Assembly (NCBI GenBank): GCA_018697195.1
Contig: CM031857.1
Span: 96,140,966 to 96,204,965 of the forward strand
Length of the DNA stretch: 64,000 nucleotides
Source: Certhia americana
Taxonomy: Eukaryota; Chordata; Aves; Passeriformes; Certhiidae
Reading direction: 5' to 3'
Shown here: positions 1 to 13,800 of the stretch, one piece after another
Layout of the letters: each line of letters begins with the position of its first letter
Numbering within the stretch: the stretch's first letter is position 1
The notes under the pieces: generated by a model
What the model was told of the DNA's origin: nothing
The model's input: the letters and a program-made list of their open reading frames with translations, nothing else
Database searches by the model: none
Made by a program: the position numbers and the translations under genes

Positions 1-900
1 ATCTCATTCTTCAAATGTAGACAAGAAATCAACAAGCGTTACAATCAAGGGTTAGCATCAGCATTTAACATTGACTGCATTATTGAAACAATATAGAACA
101 ATGCTACTTAGATTTAATTTAATTTTCAGTACAACCTTCATGAATAAAGAATAATTAGTGAAGTTAAAAAGCCTAAATTATTCTAGAAATACATTTTTAG
201 GATATTTAGGCAAATTTCCAATGAATGTAGCTTCCAGGATGTTTATGAACAGTCAGCAACAAATGTGCAATTCCGCTTGACCCACTAAAGTTCTCAAATC
301 ACTGCTGCTTCCATCCAGGCACTGTAGAAAGACCCTTGCACAGGAGAATCAGTTGACAATTACCTCACCTACCCTTAAGGCTTTTGGGGTTTAAGTACTA
401 GAATGGGAAAGGGGCATCAGTAGAGACATCGGGATTTGTGTCAAGAATACTTTCAAAGAAACTCAGGTTCAAGATAAAAATTAAATAAATCAAATTAAAA
501 ATTAAAAATTAAAAACTGAATGAAATGCTGAATGTTGAAATACACTGGTGCTGTTGGAGAAAAATTTTTAAGTTATTGAGTTTTACTCTCTTCTGACCAA
601 AAACACTGAAAAAACCCACAAATGAGACACCAGTTTCTAGCCAGTGTAAACTTTCTTAAAATGACAGAATTACGTTGGTTTAACTACGCTTGATATGTAT
701 CCTCCAACGTGGTTCCTTTGTCCTGAAAGAGTAAATCACTTGGTTTTAATTTTTTGATATTTTATTACAGGTTAATGTTTCCAAATAAAATATAAACAGA
801 CACTTCTGAAAACAGGCTAAGAAGAAAAGCACTTAATCTACAGACAAGAGCCTGATAGCAGATAGGTAACATAAATGAGAGAGGAAAAAACAGGACTTAC
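1..900 (-). other. ANOS1: ANOS1 intron 2, 5' part only
   Basis: This is the sequence downstream of the exon 2 donor on the coding strand. The donor reads AAG|GTAAGT, close to the vertebrate consensus. The interval is AT-rich, with a short TTTTTAA-type low-complexity patch around 480-520. No further ANOS1 exon is visible, so exon 3 must lie beyond base 1. No recognisable repeat family or second gene was seen. Confidence 0.8.
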
Positions 901-948
901 CTTTGAACACTGTTTATGATTCTGGCACCAAGCAAGTGACCCATTGTT
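901..948 (-). CDS. ANOS1: ANOS1 coding exon 2 (anosmin-1 residues 63-78)
   Basis: This 48-nt exon encodes exactly 16 residues, NNGSLAWCQNHKQCSK, which I recognise as the segment of anosmin-1 directly after the exon 1 product. It adds Cys70 and Cys76 to the N-terminal cysteine-rich region that precedes the WAP domain, plus one N-glycosylation sequon (N64-G-S). On the coding strand it is preceded by a pyrimidine-rich TTTGTCTTTCAG acceptor and followed by a GTAAGT donor. Both junctions fall between codons (phase 0/0), matching the phase-0 end of exon 1. Anosmin-1 is a secreted, matrix-associated glycoprotein that modulates FGFR1 signalling and guides olfactory axons and GnRH neurons; loss in humans causes Kallmann syndrome. 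That role is known for the family. The sequence shows only the conserved peptide and the splice structure. Confidence 0.96.
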
Positions 949-2274
949 CTGAAAGACAAAGGAAATATACATGAATATGAAAATTTCTTTCAGGCTAGAT
1001 ACATTCACCTTAATGCATTTAAATGGAACACAACATCCAGTTCTGCTTAGACAATGATGTTGTACCACAATGTAAGTACCAATCCTGACTCCTAGTCCCT
1101 TTTGTGGAGTAAAAGGTTCACACAAATGTGAAGTGAACATAAAAGAGTTAGGAAAGCATTTCAGCAGGCAAGTTTGGTGGAATACTGACCGAAGTAATCT
1201 TTTAGTCTATCTTTATAAACACCTGTTGTTTAAAATTGCTAAGTAGTAGACAAAAGGTAACACTTGCATTTAAGAAACTGATATAGCTTAGTAGTGATTC
1301 ATGAAAAGTCCATTAGTTGCATTTCAATACTGCACAACACTTAAAAAAATTGTCAGGCAAACATAATGAACAACATCTAAGCAAATGGAAAATTCAATTA
1401 AATGCAACATGAGTTTCCCAAAAGTCACCTGTGCCAATTTTATTTTATATTTATAATAATGAAGTGCATTTCCAAGATAAGCAAACAGTATAGCTCTGCT
1501 TTACCCCGACTGCAGTAAAACAACCAATACCAGTATAACATGCAAAATAATTATTTAAGCTAAAGGAAAAGAAAACATGATGAGAAGAGAAAAAGAAGTA
1601 TAAAACTGGCACAGGGACAAACAGCAACTTGCTTTTCTTCTAGAGATGTTTCTGAAGGGTCAGTTTTGGAAACAGAATTTCCTGGTTAAAAAACCTATAG
1701 CTCAAAAGTGTGTGTTTGTGGTGTTAAAAGATGAAACAAAATGATGATTTACTTTCTGTATAGTGGAAGACCCAAACAACATCAGGAAGATCTAAATGAC
1801 TAAATGTGAGAAATGGGTTACAAACTCTGCAACACATCCTAAGCTGACATACTTAGGACATTATACGTATGTAGTTCTTCTCCATTTTTAAGTCAATACT
1901 CTGGAACCAGAATAGATGAAGAATCTGGAAAATTTATTCTTGGGAATTGGACTACAATTGTCAGTCTGTGAGGGAGTAAAATGACACCCTTTCATAGGAG
2001 TTAAGCAAGGTATTTCCACAGGGAACGTGACTGCAGTATACCATCACTGTTGGTACCAACTATAGATCTGGAAATCAGTTTCCAAGGAGGAATTCAGGTA
2101 GGACAGAATGCAAAGTACTAACATAGCAGCACTATACCTTTTTTTCTCTCTCCTTTTTAGTTTTCCATTCTTCTTTTATTAAAGAGTGATGTAAATAATG
2201 GAATATACCTATGTTACATACGTTGGTTTCATCTGGCGTGATTTTCTTCACAGTAGCTAGTATGGTCTGTGCTA

Positions 2275-2292
2275 GGAGGAGGAGGAGGAGGA
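2275..2292. repeat. (GGA)n short simple repeat
   Basis: Six GGA units occur in an otherwise AT-rich part of ANOS1 intron 1. It is a minor microsatellite with no other evident role. Confidence 0.8.
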
Positions 2293-2857
2293 AGGGATGG
2301 ATATTTGGAGTGATGTCATTTGTCTTCCCAAATCACCACTATCCATTACAAAGGGGGTGGCTGAACATCTGGGGAAGAGTGAAATAACTCCTTGCTTCAC
2401 TTGTGCACAGGCTTTTGCTTTACCTATTAAAATGTCTTTATCACAACCCACGAGGTTTTTCTAACTGTACTATTCTGATGCTCCCCCCAGCCCCATCCAT
2501 GGATCAACTGAGTGAGCACATGTCAAGCTTAGTCCTCAGCTGGCTCTTAACCACAACAATGTAATCTTTCTATGTATAAAACCCATACAGATAAAGTAAA
2601 AAATTATTCTCTCAATGTACAATGCAGAAGGACAAATAGACACATTAGAACCATTGTAATGGAGACAACCACAATAGTTTTTCAAAACTGCAGCATTGTG
2701 CTCCGATCTCAGAAAGTTTATAAGCTTGAATACAGTGATTTGCTACCACAAGTATGAAGCCTATGTTTTGAAGCTGGATCTCTCCTCATGAATGTTTATA
2801 AAGATCATGTTTGTGCATGTCTTCATACAAGTGTATAGTCACATGTTCACAAAAATT

Positions 2858-3405
2858 TCCAAGATGTGGCCAGCAAGTCAATGGAAGGGGTCATCCTCCT
2901 TTAATCCGTTCTCATGAGCCACACATGGAGAACTGCATGCAGTGCTGGGATCCTCAGGATAAGAAAGACCTGTTGGAGCAGGTCCAGAGAAGGGCCACAA
3001 AAATGGTCTGAGGACCAGAGCACCTTCCAGAGCACCCTTTACAGTAAGGGCTGAGACACTTGGGGTTGTTCAACTGAAGAGAGAATGCTCCAGAGAGACC
3101 TTACTGCAGCCTTTCATTACATAAAGGGGGCTTACAAGAAAGACAGAGAGACCAAGGCCTGTAGTGACAAAACAAAGGCCAACAGACAAAAACTGAGAGA
3201 AAGCAGATTTACATGGGATCTAGGGAAGAAACTTCTTATGATAAGGGTGGCTCGATACTGAAACAGGTTGCCCAGAGAAGTGATGGATGCTCCATCACTG
3301 GAACAGTTCACCAACCAACATGATCTCACAGAAGATCCCAGGGCACGAGGGATGGACTAGATGACCTTCAAAGATCCCTTCCAGCTTCCATCATTTTGTA
3401 AGGGA
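2858..3405 (+). mobile_element. CR1 LINE fragment, 3' region
   Basis: The sequence follows the avian CR1 3' segment in order: the tract encoding the end of the reverse transcriptase (residues LLEQVQRRATKMV near 2970-3010), then 'ggggttgttcaactgaagag', 'aaacaggttgcccagagaag', and the terminal 'ggactagatgaccttcaaag' block. It is 5'-truncated, as most CR1 copies are, and many substitutions and small indels break the frame. It is antisense to ANOS1 within intron 1. A short CR1-like 3' start in the opposite orientation (tcacagaatggtttggttt, about 3428-3446) may be the remnant of a second insertion directly after it. Confidence 0.9.
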
Positions 3406-5072
3406 CTTCAACCATCTCCACAGTCAGAGTCACAGAATGGTTTGGTTTTCACCACAACTCTTAAGCAGAACTTCAGATAATTTATACATGTCTGTTTTTC
3501 ATATAAGCTGAAATGCTAATAATTTCTTCTCCTGTATTATCAAGGAAGCTATGGGATTTATAATTATAAAGACATACCCACTCTTTTTCACACCTTTCCA
3601 CTTATTTACAGTTATTTAGGGGCATTTTAAAATGATCAGTTCATACCATTTAATTTCAATATTTTATGAAAATTTATTTTATCTTCCAGCAGCTTACAAT
3701 GTAATACTACTTGATTTTATAATACCATTTTTATCTGTCATTACTGCAAAATTTAGCCAAAACTGAGATTTGCTTGCATAAGATTAGCTAACTATGAGCG
3801 CCATCTCAGGCCCAAGCCCTTTGAAAAGAGACATAAATAAAAGAAATAAAACTTTAGAACAGCTGTAAATATCATAAGCTAGTGGGAATTCTTTAGTATT
3901 ACTCTCAATGCTGTATTAGGATTTATTATTCCCATTTACAAATCTAGCCAGCAGCAATGTTAAAACAATATTTTATGTGCTAGTTTCAATTTATACCCCT
4001 TTCTTCTTCACATAAAATGTGACAGAAGTAGCTGATTGCAATAACAGATCAGTAGCAGCTCACCACTTTGTTGCAGTTACACTGCTACTTTCCACTGAAC
4101 TAGAAAAAGCACCTCTGCTTTTAAATTATATCTGTTACTTGAGACAATAAAACCATAAATGCCCAGATGTGTGGTTCCCCTACTTGATAATTTCAACGTC
4201 TACAACTGTTTTCATTTCCCTACTGAAAATTATTAGCACTTGAGTTAAAAAGGAAGTCTATCAAAATGTAAAAAAAATTGCTTAGCAACTTCAAATTCAT
4301 GCAAACTAACACGATGTGAATGAGCTTTCATTGTAAGGAAAAACAAATTCCTTTGAACAAGCAAGGTATCAAAGCAAGCACAGACACTAAATGATGGCTC
4401 TCTTCTACTCTGCATCTTAACACATGGTTAATCACAAACATTCAGCTGTGATTATTGCTCATGCCAGTGCACCTGGCTTAAACCGTATTTTCAAATAATC
4501 AGAACACACATTCGTGTTTTATCTGTAGTATTTTACATGCTCCCTCATTCCATTCTCAGTTCCCCCGTGTCTGTTTTTCTTCAAACCCAATTCTGACTTG
4601 ACTTTATCCGCTGAGACTTTTGACTTAGTCTTCAGTGGTGGCTTCAATCTGCAGTGCAGAAATGGCCTCAAGGAAGAGTTTTAAACACCACTGCTCCTAC
4701 CCATTTATAAGCCTTGCACAGCCCATGTTCAGGGCAACCTCGAAGCATCTTAATCTGTATACTGAGGAAAACAAGCTGCACTCAACAGAGTGAACTCCAA
4801 GTACCCCATCTTCCCAGACCTGACACATCCTATGAAAGATGTCAGGCAGAGGAAACTAAAGCAGTCTCCAACAACACATAGGAGATGGATTAGAGGAACT
4901 CAGGTCATCACCTGAGCCCCACACACTTTCAATCTGTCAGGAAGCAAAAAAATCGACAAACTTCAGGAATCAGACCTTCAAAGACCAGGGCTGTTTGATA
5001 TGTACAAGAAAAAGAGCTTACAAAAACAAGAACAGGAGGGGGAAAAAAAACTAAAACAAAGCAATAGATAAA

Positions 5073-5104
5073 TATTACAAGACTCATCGGATTACAAGAC
5101 TCAT
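5073..5104. repeat. Short tandem duplication (attacaagactcat x2)
   Basis: A 14-base word occurs twice, 18 bases apart (5073-5086 and 5091-5104). This is a local duplication within intron 1 with no gene association beyond that. Confidence 0.7.
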
Positions 5105-6889
5105 TTCAGCAAGTATTTGTGCGCACTTGCTTTCCTCTAGTAAACCACAAATGCCCTTGGTCCTAAACAGTTAATACAAATGTCTATATTCTGTGCCTTG
5201 AAAAAAGGAAATCTGTGCAGCATCTCTTGTAAGGAAAAAAATACATGTAGAGAGGCAAGAAAAATCAATCTTCTATCTACAGTGGGCCCCGTGGGGGAGG
5301 GGAAAGTTAATAACATTCACAAGCAAGTACAAACTGGTCTTTAATTGGATCAACAGTAAAAAAAAAAACCAAAAAACAGTATAAAATTACTCAATTTGCA
5401 TCTCTGTCCATAATGATGTTAGGACATAGAACCCTTCTTTTGAAATGCCAGAGATGAGCTATGAAAATCATCTAGCCACTTAATCTGCTTTGACAGTAGC
5501 TATATATATATACCTTTTATCAGTTTTGGAAGTCTCTTCTCCCCTGCCCAATCTTCAATCCATATTTGTGTGAAACCACTGTCTCTCAGAAGTAGCCTCT
5601 CCTGACAACCTCACTGATTCTTTCAAAATTACAAAAAAACCCATAGAAATAAACCTTTCAAATAACAGCACCCACTGAAGTAAAACAGAACATTTGGGTA
5701 CTCAAATCAATAACTGCTGCAATGACGAATTTAAAAAGAGAGGTTCCCAATATACATTTTCCTTACCCTTTCAAAAATCTCAACAGCATGAAATTAAAAG
5801 CAACAGTAGAGTATAACTTGTGTTTGATATGCATTTCCTGACTCCATGTTCACTATGACAAATTAATACAGGGATTTATTTATGTCAGTGCTGTGTGTCC
5901 CCAGGCCCAGCTCTGAAATGTGGAACTGAGGTGCAAAATGCAATCAACAAATTCAAACCAGGATTCCCAGCTCCCAAATACAGAAGTATGCACTTAGGAA
6001 TGAATTTCAGAAAAGTCTGTACACTTAGCGGGGAGTGATATCAAAACCAACAGATAGGAAATGCCAAAGAAAAATTTATTTTTCAAAGCCCTTCAGTCAA
6101 GACTAAACACAAACTTGTAGTAAATGTTTGGGCAGGGGAACCACAGTACCACCTCTCCTTGGCTCTTCTATTTAGTTATCTTTTTGCATATAAATAACTG
6201 GAACATATTTTTCTCTGAAAATAAGGCAGCTAAATGAAAAGAGGATACCCTATTATACAACACTATGAACAGCTGTCCTGGAAGACTTTCACCAAGATAC
6301 AGCAAATTTAAGCCCTTATGCACTTTGAGATGACTCCACAACAGGCTAGAGTGAGGACTAAAACCTGCCCAGTGAACCTAAAACACTCTGTAGAAATGAA
6401 CAGGAGAAATATGGAGCTGGAGGTGGTGAAGAAGAAAGTTAAAAAGCTCAATCGCGAGGTCCACCCCAGAAACAAGACTGGCTCTTTCAAAGACAACTTA
6501 TGCAAACATATTTCTAGCATTGTTTCTGCCACATGTTGTCCAGTGTATGTCAAGTTTGAAAACCATCCACTGGAAAGCCATGGATAGAAGAAAAACAGCA
6601 TAAGAAGAAAACATCCATAAAATACAACAAAACAGCAGTAATATTCTGGTTCTTTGGCTTACATTTAAGAAAGAAAGGAAGGAAATACAATCAACTGAAA
6701 TGAGCACATTTGGATGTTTATATAGTTTCTGATTTCATTGTACATTATATTTTATGGAAAAGATTCCTTAATAAGAATGTCTTAGTAAGGCATTCTGCTG
6801 CCTTGTAATGGTTCTAATAAAGAATGAAACTGAAAAAAGTAAGCATCAACAAATAATAAATTGAATGTTACTGTGTAGCTTTGAGCCAT

Positions 6890-7855
6890 TCATCTGTCCT
6901 GCTCGTAGATCCCAAGACGAAAAGATCAGCACCTTCCTCTCCACTTCCCCTTTTCAGACAGAGAGTAGTGACATTACCCTTCAGCCTCCTCCTCCCCAAA
7001 CTAGACAAGCCCAAAGTCCTCAGACACTTGTCAGGACGTGCCTTCCAGCCCTGTCACTGGCTTTGTTGCCCTCCTTGGGATGCATTCAAGGACCTTCACA
7101 TCCTTATTAAATTGTAGGGATCAGAACTGCACACAGCACTCCAGGTGAGGCCACAGCAGTGCTGGATACAGTGGGATAATCACCACTGTGAGCAGCTGGT
7201 GGTGCTGTGTGTGAGGCACTACAGGATGGGGTTTGCCCTTTTGGCTGCTTTGGCACCCTGCTGATTCCTATTCAGCCTGATGCTGACCATCACCCCAGAT
7301 CTTTTTCTGCAGGGCTGCTCTCCAGCTCCTCCTCTGCCAGTTTATACTTGTGCCCAGCATTATGCAGAATCCAGCATTTTTTATTTGTTAAATTTCACCC
7401 CATTAAACATTGCCCAGTGCTCTAACCAATCTAGATCCCTATACAAGGCCTCTCATCCCTCAAAAGACTCACCAGCATCTCCAAATTTGCTATCATCAGC
7501 AAACTTGCACTATTGGTGCGTTCACCTGCTGTATCCAGAGCACTGATGCATGTATTGAACAGATCTGGCTCTAGAACTGGACCCTGAGAGACACCAGTGA
7601 TGACCAAGCACCAGCCAGATGTGGCCCCATTCACTAAAACCCCTTGAGCCCTGACCTTCACCCAGTTCTCCCAGCACACCAGGAACCCTCTCATCCCACA
7701 GATGCCCCTGGCATTCCCTGACCCTGGCTCAGCTTTTGCCATGCCTGAGGCTGTTGATGACCCTGTTACCACCAGCCATCTCTGCCTCTTTGGGGCTGCT
7801 CCCCTCAGAGAGGCCATAGCCTGCAGTGAGGTCACCCCCTGCCCCTGGCTCTACA
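6890..7855 (-). mobile_element. CR1 LINE fragment spanning the RT region
   Basis: On the minus strand the order is RT-coding sequence followed by RT C-terminal and 3' parts. The frame around 7430-7640 reads ITGVSQGPVLEPDLFN, a decayed form of the CR1 RT motif 'GVPQGSVLGPVLFN'. Plus-strand blocks such as 'cagaactgcacacagcactc' and 'ctatcatcagcaaacttgc' are characteristic of reversed CR1. Divergence is high, suggesting an old copy. It lies in intron 1, in the same orientation as ANOS1. The outer boundaries are approximate. Confidence 0.85.
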
Positions 7856-10800
7856 TGCCCTGGGAGCCAGCCCATGCTGAGACTGACAGCACAAGACTGT
7901 GCTTTAAGGTCCATAATAACATCTTCATTTATTCCTGACGTATAAGTAACATCCTTAGACTTTATTCTAGTTAGCAAAAGCACAAAGCAAATAAAGACCA
8001 CCCAAACAAGAGAAAATAAAAAAGCATATAAAACCTACCAGGACAAAACAAAACCAGCAACTGAAAATACTGCATAGAACTCTAATGTGAGAAAAGGTAG
8101 ATCAAACAGCACTTAGCACATACTAGTCACACTGTTTAATATATTACTATCAGATAACTTTGTGACTGTGTTACATAAACACGTGCAGAAATTCAGCATT
8201 AAGCTTAACTATGTACATATATTTCTTCTGTCACCTTATGACATACAACTCTTATTAAAAAAAAAGAAAAAAACCAAAAATAAACCACTGAGCAACAGTA
8301 TCCTGAAAAGAGAAGCTGAGGACAACATGGGGGCAAAAACACATTTTGGAACAAACACCTGAAGTTATTCTGTTACTGTAACTAACCACTGTAATTCCTC
8401 ACAACCAAATTAAATGTACAACCCCCTTAGAGGAAGCCATTTTTATACCACAGATATTTAAACCATAGAAAAGTCAATGCTGGTTACTGGTTAACCCAAA
8501 GTATTTAAGTTAAAGAGATGACTGAATGTAAGAAATACTTATAAAACTGATCAGCCTAAAAATTCATTCTCTGACTTAACTGCAGTTTGCAAATATAAAC
8601 CAAAATTAAATTATCATGGGTTACAGTGTGACTCACACTACCATCTAATTTTAAACATGTGGATTTACACCAGAAAATGGATATCACAATTTATAGAAAG
8701 TCTTAGGTTTTCTTTTGAATTTATGCTGACATTGCCATCATCTGTAATGTGCTAGCTTCTATCACAATGATATGGTGGGTTCTCCTGTAGATGACTGGCT
8801 ACAAATAGAACTGTATTGACCTGAACTTTGCATTGGTATTTCCTACACACCTCATACAAAGTCAACTTTTATTTCTGTTACAGACCAAAACATTAAAAGT
8901 CACATAAAACATTCACATACACCAAAAACAAACCAACAAAAAAATTAGATCAGAGTAATTAAAAAATAAATTAAGTAAAATCAGCAACCATCACCCAAAT
9001 CACGAGACACAACACTATTTGTTCTCTGGCTGTCATCATTATGAGGTTCCTAGAAAGACAATCATCAAAACCCAAAGGCCATTACCAACGAAACAGCATA
9101 AGATTAGTAGCTTTGAAAACCGACTATGTATTGCTTGGATTAAATCTGCATCTCTAAGTATGGGACACCTTTCCTCTTTTTAGAGCACTGTCTTCTCAAA
9201 TGCACAGAAAAACTACTAGATAAACACAAGCTATAAAAACAAATGAGCCACAGGAATCCTTGTGTCTCCACACACTTGTGAGTTATGACTGCCTTCTTGT
9301 GGTTTCACAGACTTCACTCTTACCACTTCTAAGACTGATCTCAACTGAGGTCTTATTCTATTTAGCAGAAGTTTTTTACCAACTGTAAAAGAATCCAGAT
9401 GAAATAAACTTCACTTCTCCATACAACAGGAGGAATTAAATACACTGACACTAACTTGAAGTTATTAAAGTTATATATTGAATTTCAACATATATTCGGG
9501 CCAAATTTCAAACACATTTTTTGGGATTAATTAATCCAGTTGAAATGAACAGAAACCAGTCTAATAGCATTAATATGGGAAGCAAAAGATAGCCTGTCAA
9601 CTTGTAAGCTCTATTTCAAAATCCCCATCCTTTCAAAATGCTAATGCTCCTCTTCTGTTGTGTCATAAACTAGATTTACTATATATATGAAATGATGAGA
9701 TAATAAAAATATATGCAGGCTCAAGGATATGGCAGAAGCATAACCTTGGGAAATTAACACCAAAAAGAAGAAAATGCATTCTAAAAACATAAGGTTTACT
9801 TATGCAAAATATAATATAAATGTAGACATACACAGCCCACTTTGTATTTGAAAAAAACAACTGGCTCACAATATACTGTAGAATTCAATGTTTAAGAAAT
9901 GCTTGCAAGTTGTTTTGAATGCTGATTTGATAACTGAAAACTATAGTCCATATAACTATTCTGTATAAGATTACTGATTAGTTGGGTGACTCCCAACAGC
10001 ATGTGGTGTAGTGCATTTATCACAGACTGCATTTGCCTCCACTGCCTACTAACACAGTATTCCAGAATCAGCTACAAACTCCCTAGGAAGTCATGTGAAC
10101 CACAGAAACACACCTATTGAGCAAAACACCTGGGTCTTGATGGGCTTGATGTATATTTCAACTTTTTTCTTTCCTTCAACTAATTCTAGTCTGGTCCATG
10201 GACACAATGCCCGTTAGTTGCCAAAGAACATTAGATCCCCCTGGATTATCTCTCCCAGTTATGTTAGTCCAGAAGAAGTGCATGAACTCTCAGACTGGTC
10301 CATGATGTCAAAGAAAAGGTGATCATGATACTTAAGAGACTCACTCCCAAAGCAAACTCTGATCCACATTAAAACACTAATGTGTAGATGCACCTCAGAC
10401 ATTTCTAACAAATCTCAAACAAGCAAAAGTAGTAATTCAGTAGTTCCTATTAGACTAAATTTTCCTCAAAAGCCATGCTGTTTCAGGACCAGACAGGGTA
10501 GCGTTCCTTTCTGGACTTGCAAAATGCTTAAGGTTCTTGTTGTCTCACAAGGTTCAGAAACTAACCCCTCACACACACACACAAAAAGAATAACAGCCAA
10601 GCATTTTTATATCAACTGAAACGTCCATTATAAACCGTCTAACCATAAAATACACAAACATGGAATAGTCCACGCATGTTGCATTGTCATGGAGTAATTT
10701 TGATTACAATAACTGGTAAATGCCTTGTACTGTACTACACACTGGCCATGTGATATTTCACTGCATTTTCTCCTATTCTGTTTTGGCATGTAAGAGAGGA

Positions 10801-13800
10801 ACACCATTATATACTACACTTGTTATGTTTGCCATGCAAGAGTATGGATACAAACCTGCCCTTCAAACTTAGCAGCTCTTCAGTAGCCATGTTACCATGA
10901 CTCACTCAGGCACCATCAAATTATATGCTCACATTCTTGGGCTTAACACAGTATTTATTTCCACTATAATTGCATGAAATTCACATGATAAGTTTCAGGA
11001 ATGCATTTCCTTTCTCTTTGGCATGTGTTACTAGTTTACAAGATACTAAATATTTCAAGTTACAGTAGCAGCCATGCCCCCACAAGTTGATGGATACATA
11101 TATTTTCATTTCCCTTTTAAAGGAAAACAAATGAAAGTATCAATTCCATGCAGCACCTTTCTCAACACAAAATATTTGGGACAAGTATCTCCTTATTCCT
11201 GTTGTCTTGATGTATTACCATAAAATTTTTCCTCTTTGAAGGCAATAAGCTCAATAAATATAATTGCCAATATGAATACTGTGTTTCACTATCTTTTAAT
11301 ATCTTAAAAGCACGTAGTAAAGTATAATCTCAGCAGTAAAATTCAGCAGAAATAACAGTCCTACAGATGAAATATGAAGTCTAGAATTTTACCATAATTA
11401 TTCACTGGTAGTTCCAGAGACCTATTAATGTTTGTAACATTTTTTCATATAAAACTCATGTTTTGGAGGAATTATTAAAGTGCACAGTAAAGCTCTCAAA
11501 AGTAAAAGTTGTAAAAGTTAAGACAGTCCTTGGAGGTCTAACAGTTGTGTAAACAGTCTTTGCGGATTTTTTTTTCATTTTCCTCAGAAGACCTGTCTCA
11601 GTGAGTGAAGTGCACCTTACCAGATGTGGGCTTTCCTAGAAACATTTGCAAAAGAGTTGTGGCCATTCAGGAATTAGATATTTTTTTCAAATAAAAATGA
11701 CCCTTGGACTTAAACAGAACAGCCTATCTGCAATCTGAACCAAAACCAACACAATATTGTTAGAAACCACACACAGACACACAAAATCTTTCACTGCAAC
11801 AGTTAGAGCACCATTTCAGAAAGAAGTCTTATTTCCCTGATATATTTTAATTATTCAACTTTCCATGCACTTTCCTTCAATGTAGATGTTGCAGAGAGAC
11901 AGCAAAGATAAAGATGTAATGGGTGCAGTTTAATAAGCTCACAATTTATTGTTTCAGCTCTAAAGCACATCTCAACAAAAATCTTATCAGACAAGTTAAC
12001 ACCCTTCTCTCCATTGCTCCTATCTTTTGGTCCTAGACCTCTCCCTTCCCAACCCAGCTCTCACTTCCACAGAAGGCCAACACAGATGGCTGCCAACTTC
12101 AACCTGTCATAAAGACCAGTAGATGCTAGTAGCATCTGCTCAGATACCACACATCACATCACTTACTGAATGTCCTTCTCCTAATACTGTCATGCAAATG
12201 GAGAAAGTCATGAGGCCCTTCTCCAGACCAGTCATTGCAGCTGTCTTTCCCCAGCTCCCAGACCTATCAACCCTGTTGGCATTTGTGTGCAGACCACATT
12301 CTTATTCCTACCCAGTTTTAAGGAATGGTAATAGCTCCCACAAAAGCAGAAGTTGCAATGACATTGTGTTGACAATGGATGAAAAACAGGCAAGGGAAGG
12401 AGCATATTGAAGGGTGAGTGAGTCTTTCCACTTGAAATTTAACACATCTGCAAACCTGATCCTAGCTGAGACCCTTTGGCCCTGCACCATAGAGTATATT
12501 CCTGAGAGAAACAGCCTTTTAATGAAAGTTACAATAGATTCTTCCAGTTTTCTTAGGTTTTGTTTTTTTCCCAATTTAAGAACTGTATGCTACAAGAAAT
12601 GTAAATTCCATGGGACAATTGCTGCAGACTAGCACTCTAGACCACCTTGCAAGCAACCTAATACTGTGAAGGGACAGATGAGAGAGAGAAGAAATCAACA
12701 TTAAATACTATTGACCACAATATACTAAAACTACTCATACAATTCAAGGTACAGGGGTATTAACTTGGTCTTTCTTCAGTGGCAATCTTCTGGGGAAGAT
12801 TTATGTTGCTTCATCACACTGACATAAAATTTCCCACAAACATAAAAGCACTTCATATGCTAGGCTTTTAGAATACAGTCATATAATTAATGAAGACACA
12901 CCATAAAAGGAGAATAAATCTCTCTTCAAGGCAGGACTGAAGCATTTGTCATTAACACATATGGTTACCAGAGATGTAGCTATTATGCAGAACAAGCATT
13001 TGCTGACAGGTCCATCATGTTTCAGACCTTTCTGGCACCAGGTGAAAGAGTTAAAAATTAAATCAGGTTAATTTGCACTGAAGTTATTGAAAGGCTTGTA
13101 ACACAAGAGATGTCAAAGCACAGCCTAAGTCCCTACCCAAGCCACAGCATTTTAAAGCCTTCAGTCAAGGTAAACAATTAGATATGGAATTTCACAGAAT
13201 GCCACTGCAAGGATCTCACCAGTTCTGAAGCCTAGCATTTGCTTTTATATCTTTAATCTAAATCAACAGCCACAAAAGAAAACCATTGCAATATATATAC
13301 TTAAGCTCATAAAATGTGAACAACTGCAGTTAATACCAGTTGTCAATAACTTGTACTATGGCCGGCATTATATATAAAGATTTTGTTTCTCTTTCTTAAA
13401 TCACCCTTTTTTGCAGAACTGACAAATATTCAGTTGTTCCCTTTTTGGAAAGTGATACATCTGATACTGGTGGTATGTTCCAGGAATTCTGTCCCAATTA
13501 TAGTTTCCTTCCATTTTACTAGCCTTCTCACCTGTGCAAAGCAATTGAAAAAGAAAGACAGGAAAGGGGGTTCTGGTGCTACAAGTAGATTGATAATATT
13601 CAAGTTTCTTTTTCATTGGACTGAGGAGCTCTGCTCGATTTATTTTCTCAGTGGGAAGTTCATGGGTGAAAACAAGTTAACTGAGGCTCGATCTGTACCA
13701 GATGGATCTACTAGGTATGACTAAGCATCTTAGAGCCATAAAAAATTGACATCTGCTCCTATTGCTAAGAGAACAAGCCATGCCTGTTGATGAAGCTTAC

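Noticed and set aside
6318..6587. Lysine-rich 89-codon frame inside intron 1
   Set aside because: Overlapping frames of similar length are open on the other strand, the translation is unrecognised, and no acceptor or donor flanks it convincingly.
7702..7938. Plus-strand frame over the CR1 copy at 6.9-7.85 kb
   Set aside because: It is the antisense of CR1 sequence; the RT motif is on the minus strand.
12123..12632. Adjacent 95- and 72-codon frames in intron 1
   Set aside because: No known family, no CR1 word order, and both strands are open to similar lengths, so chance frames are the simplest reading.
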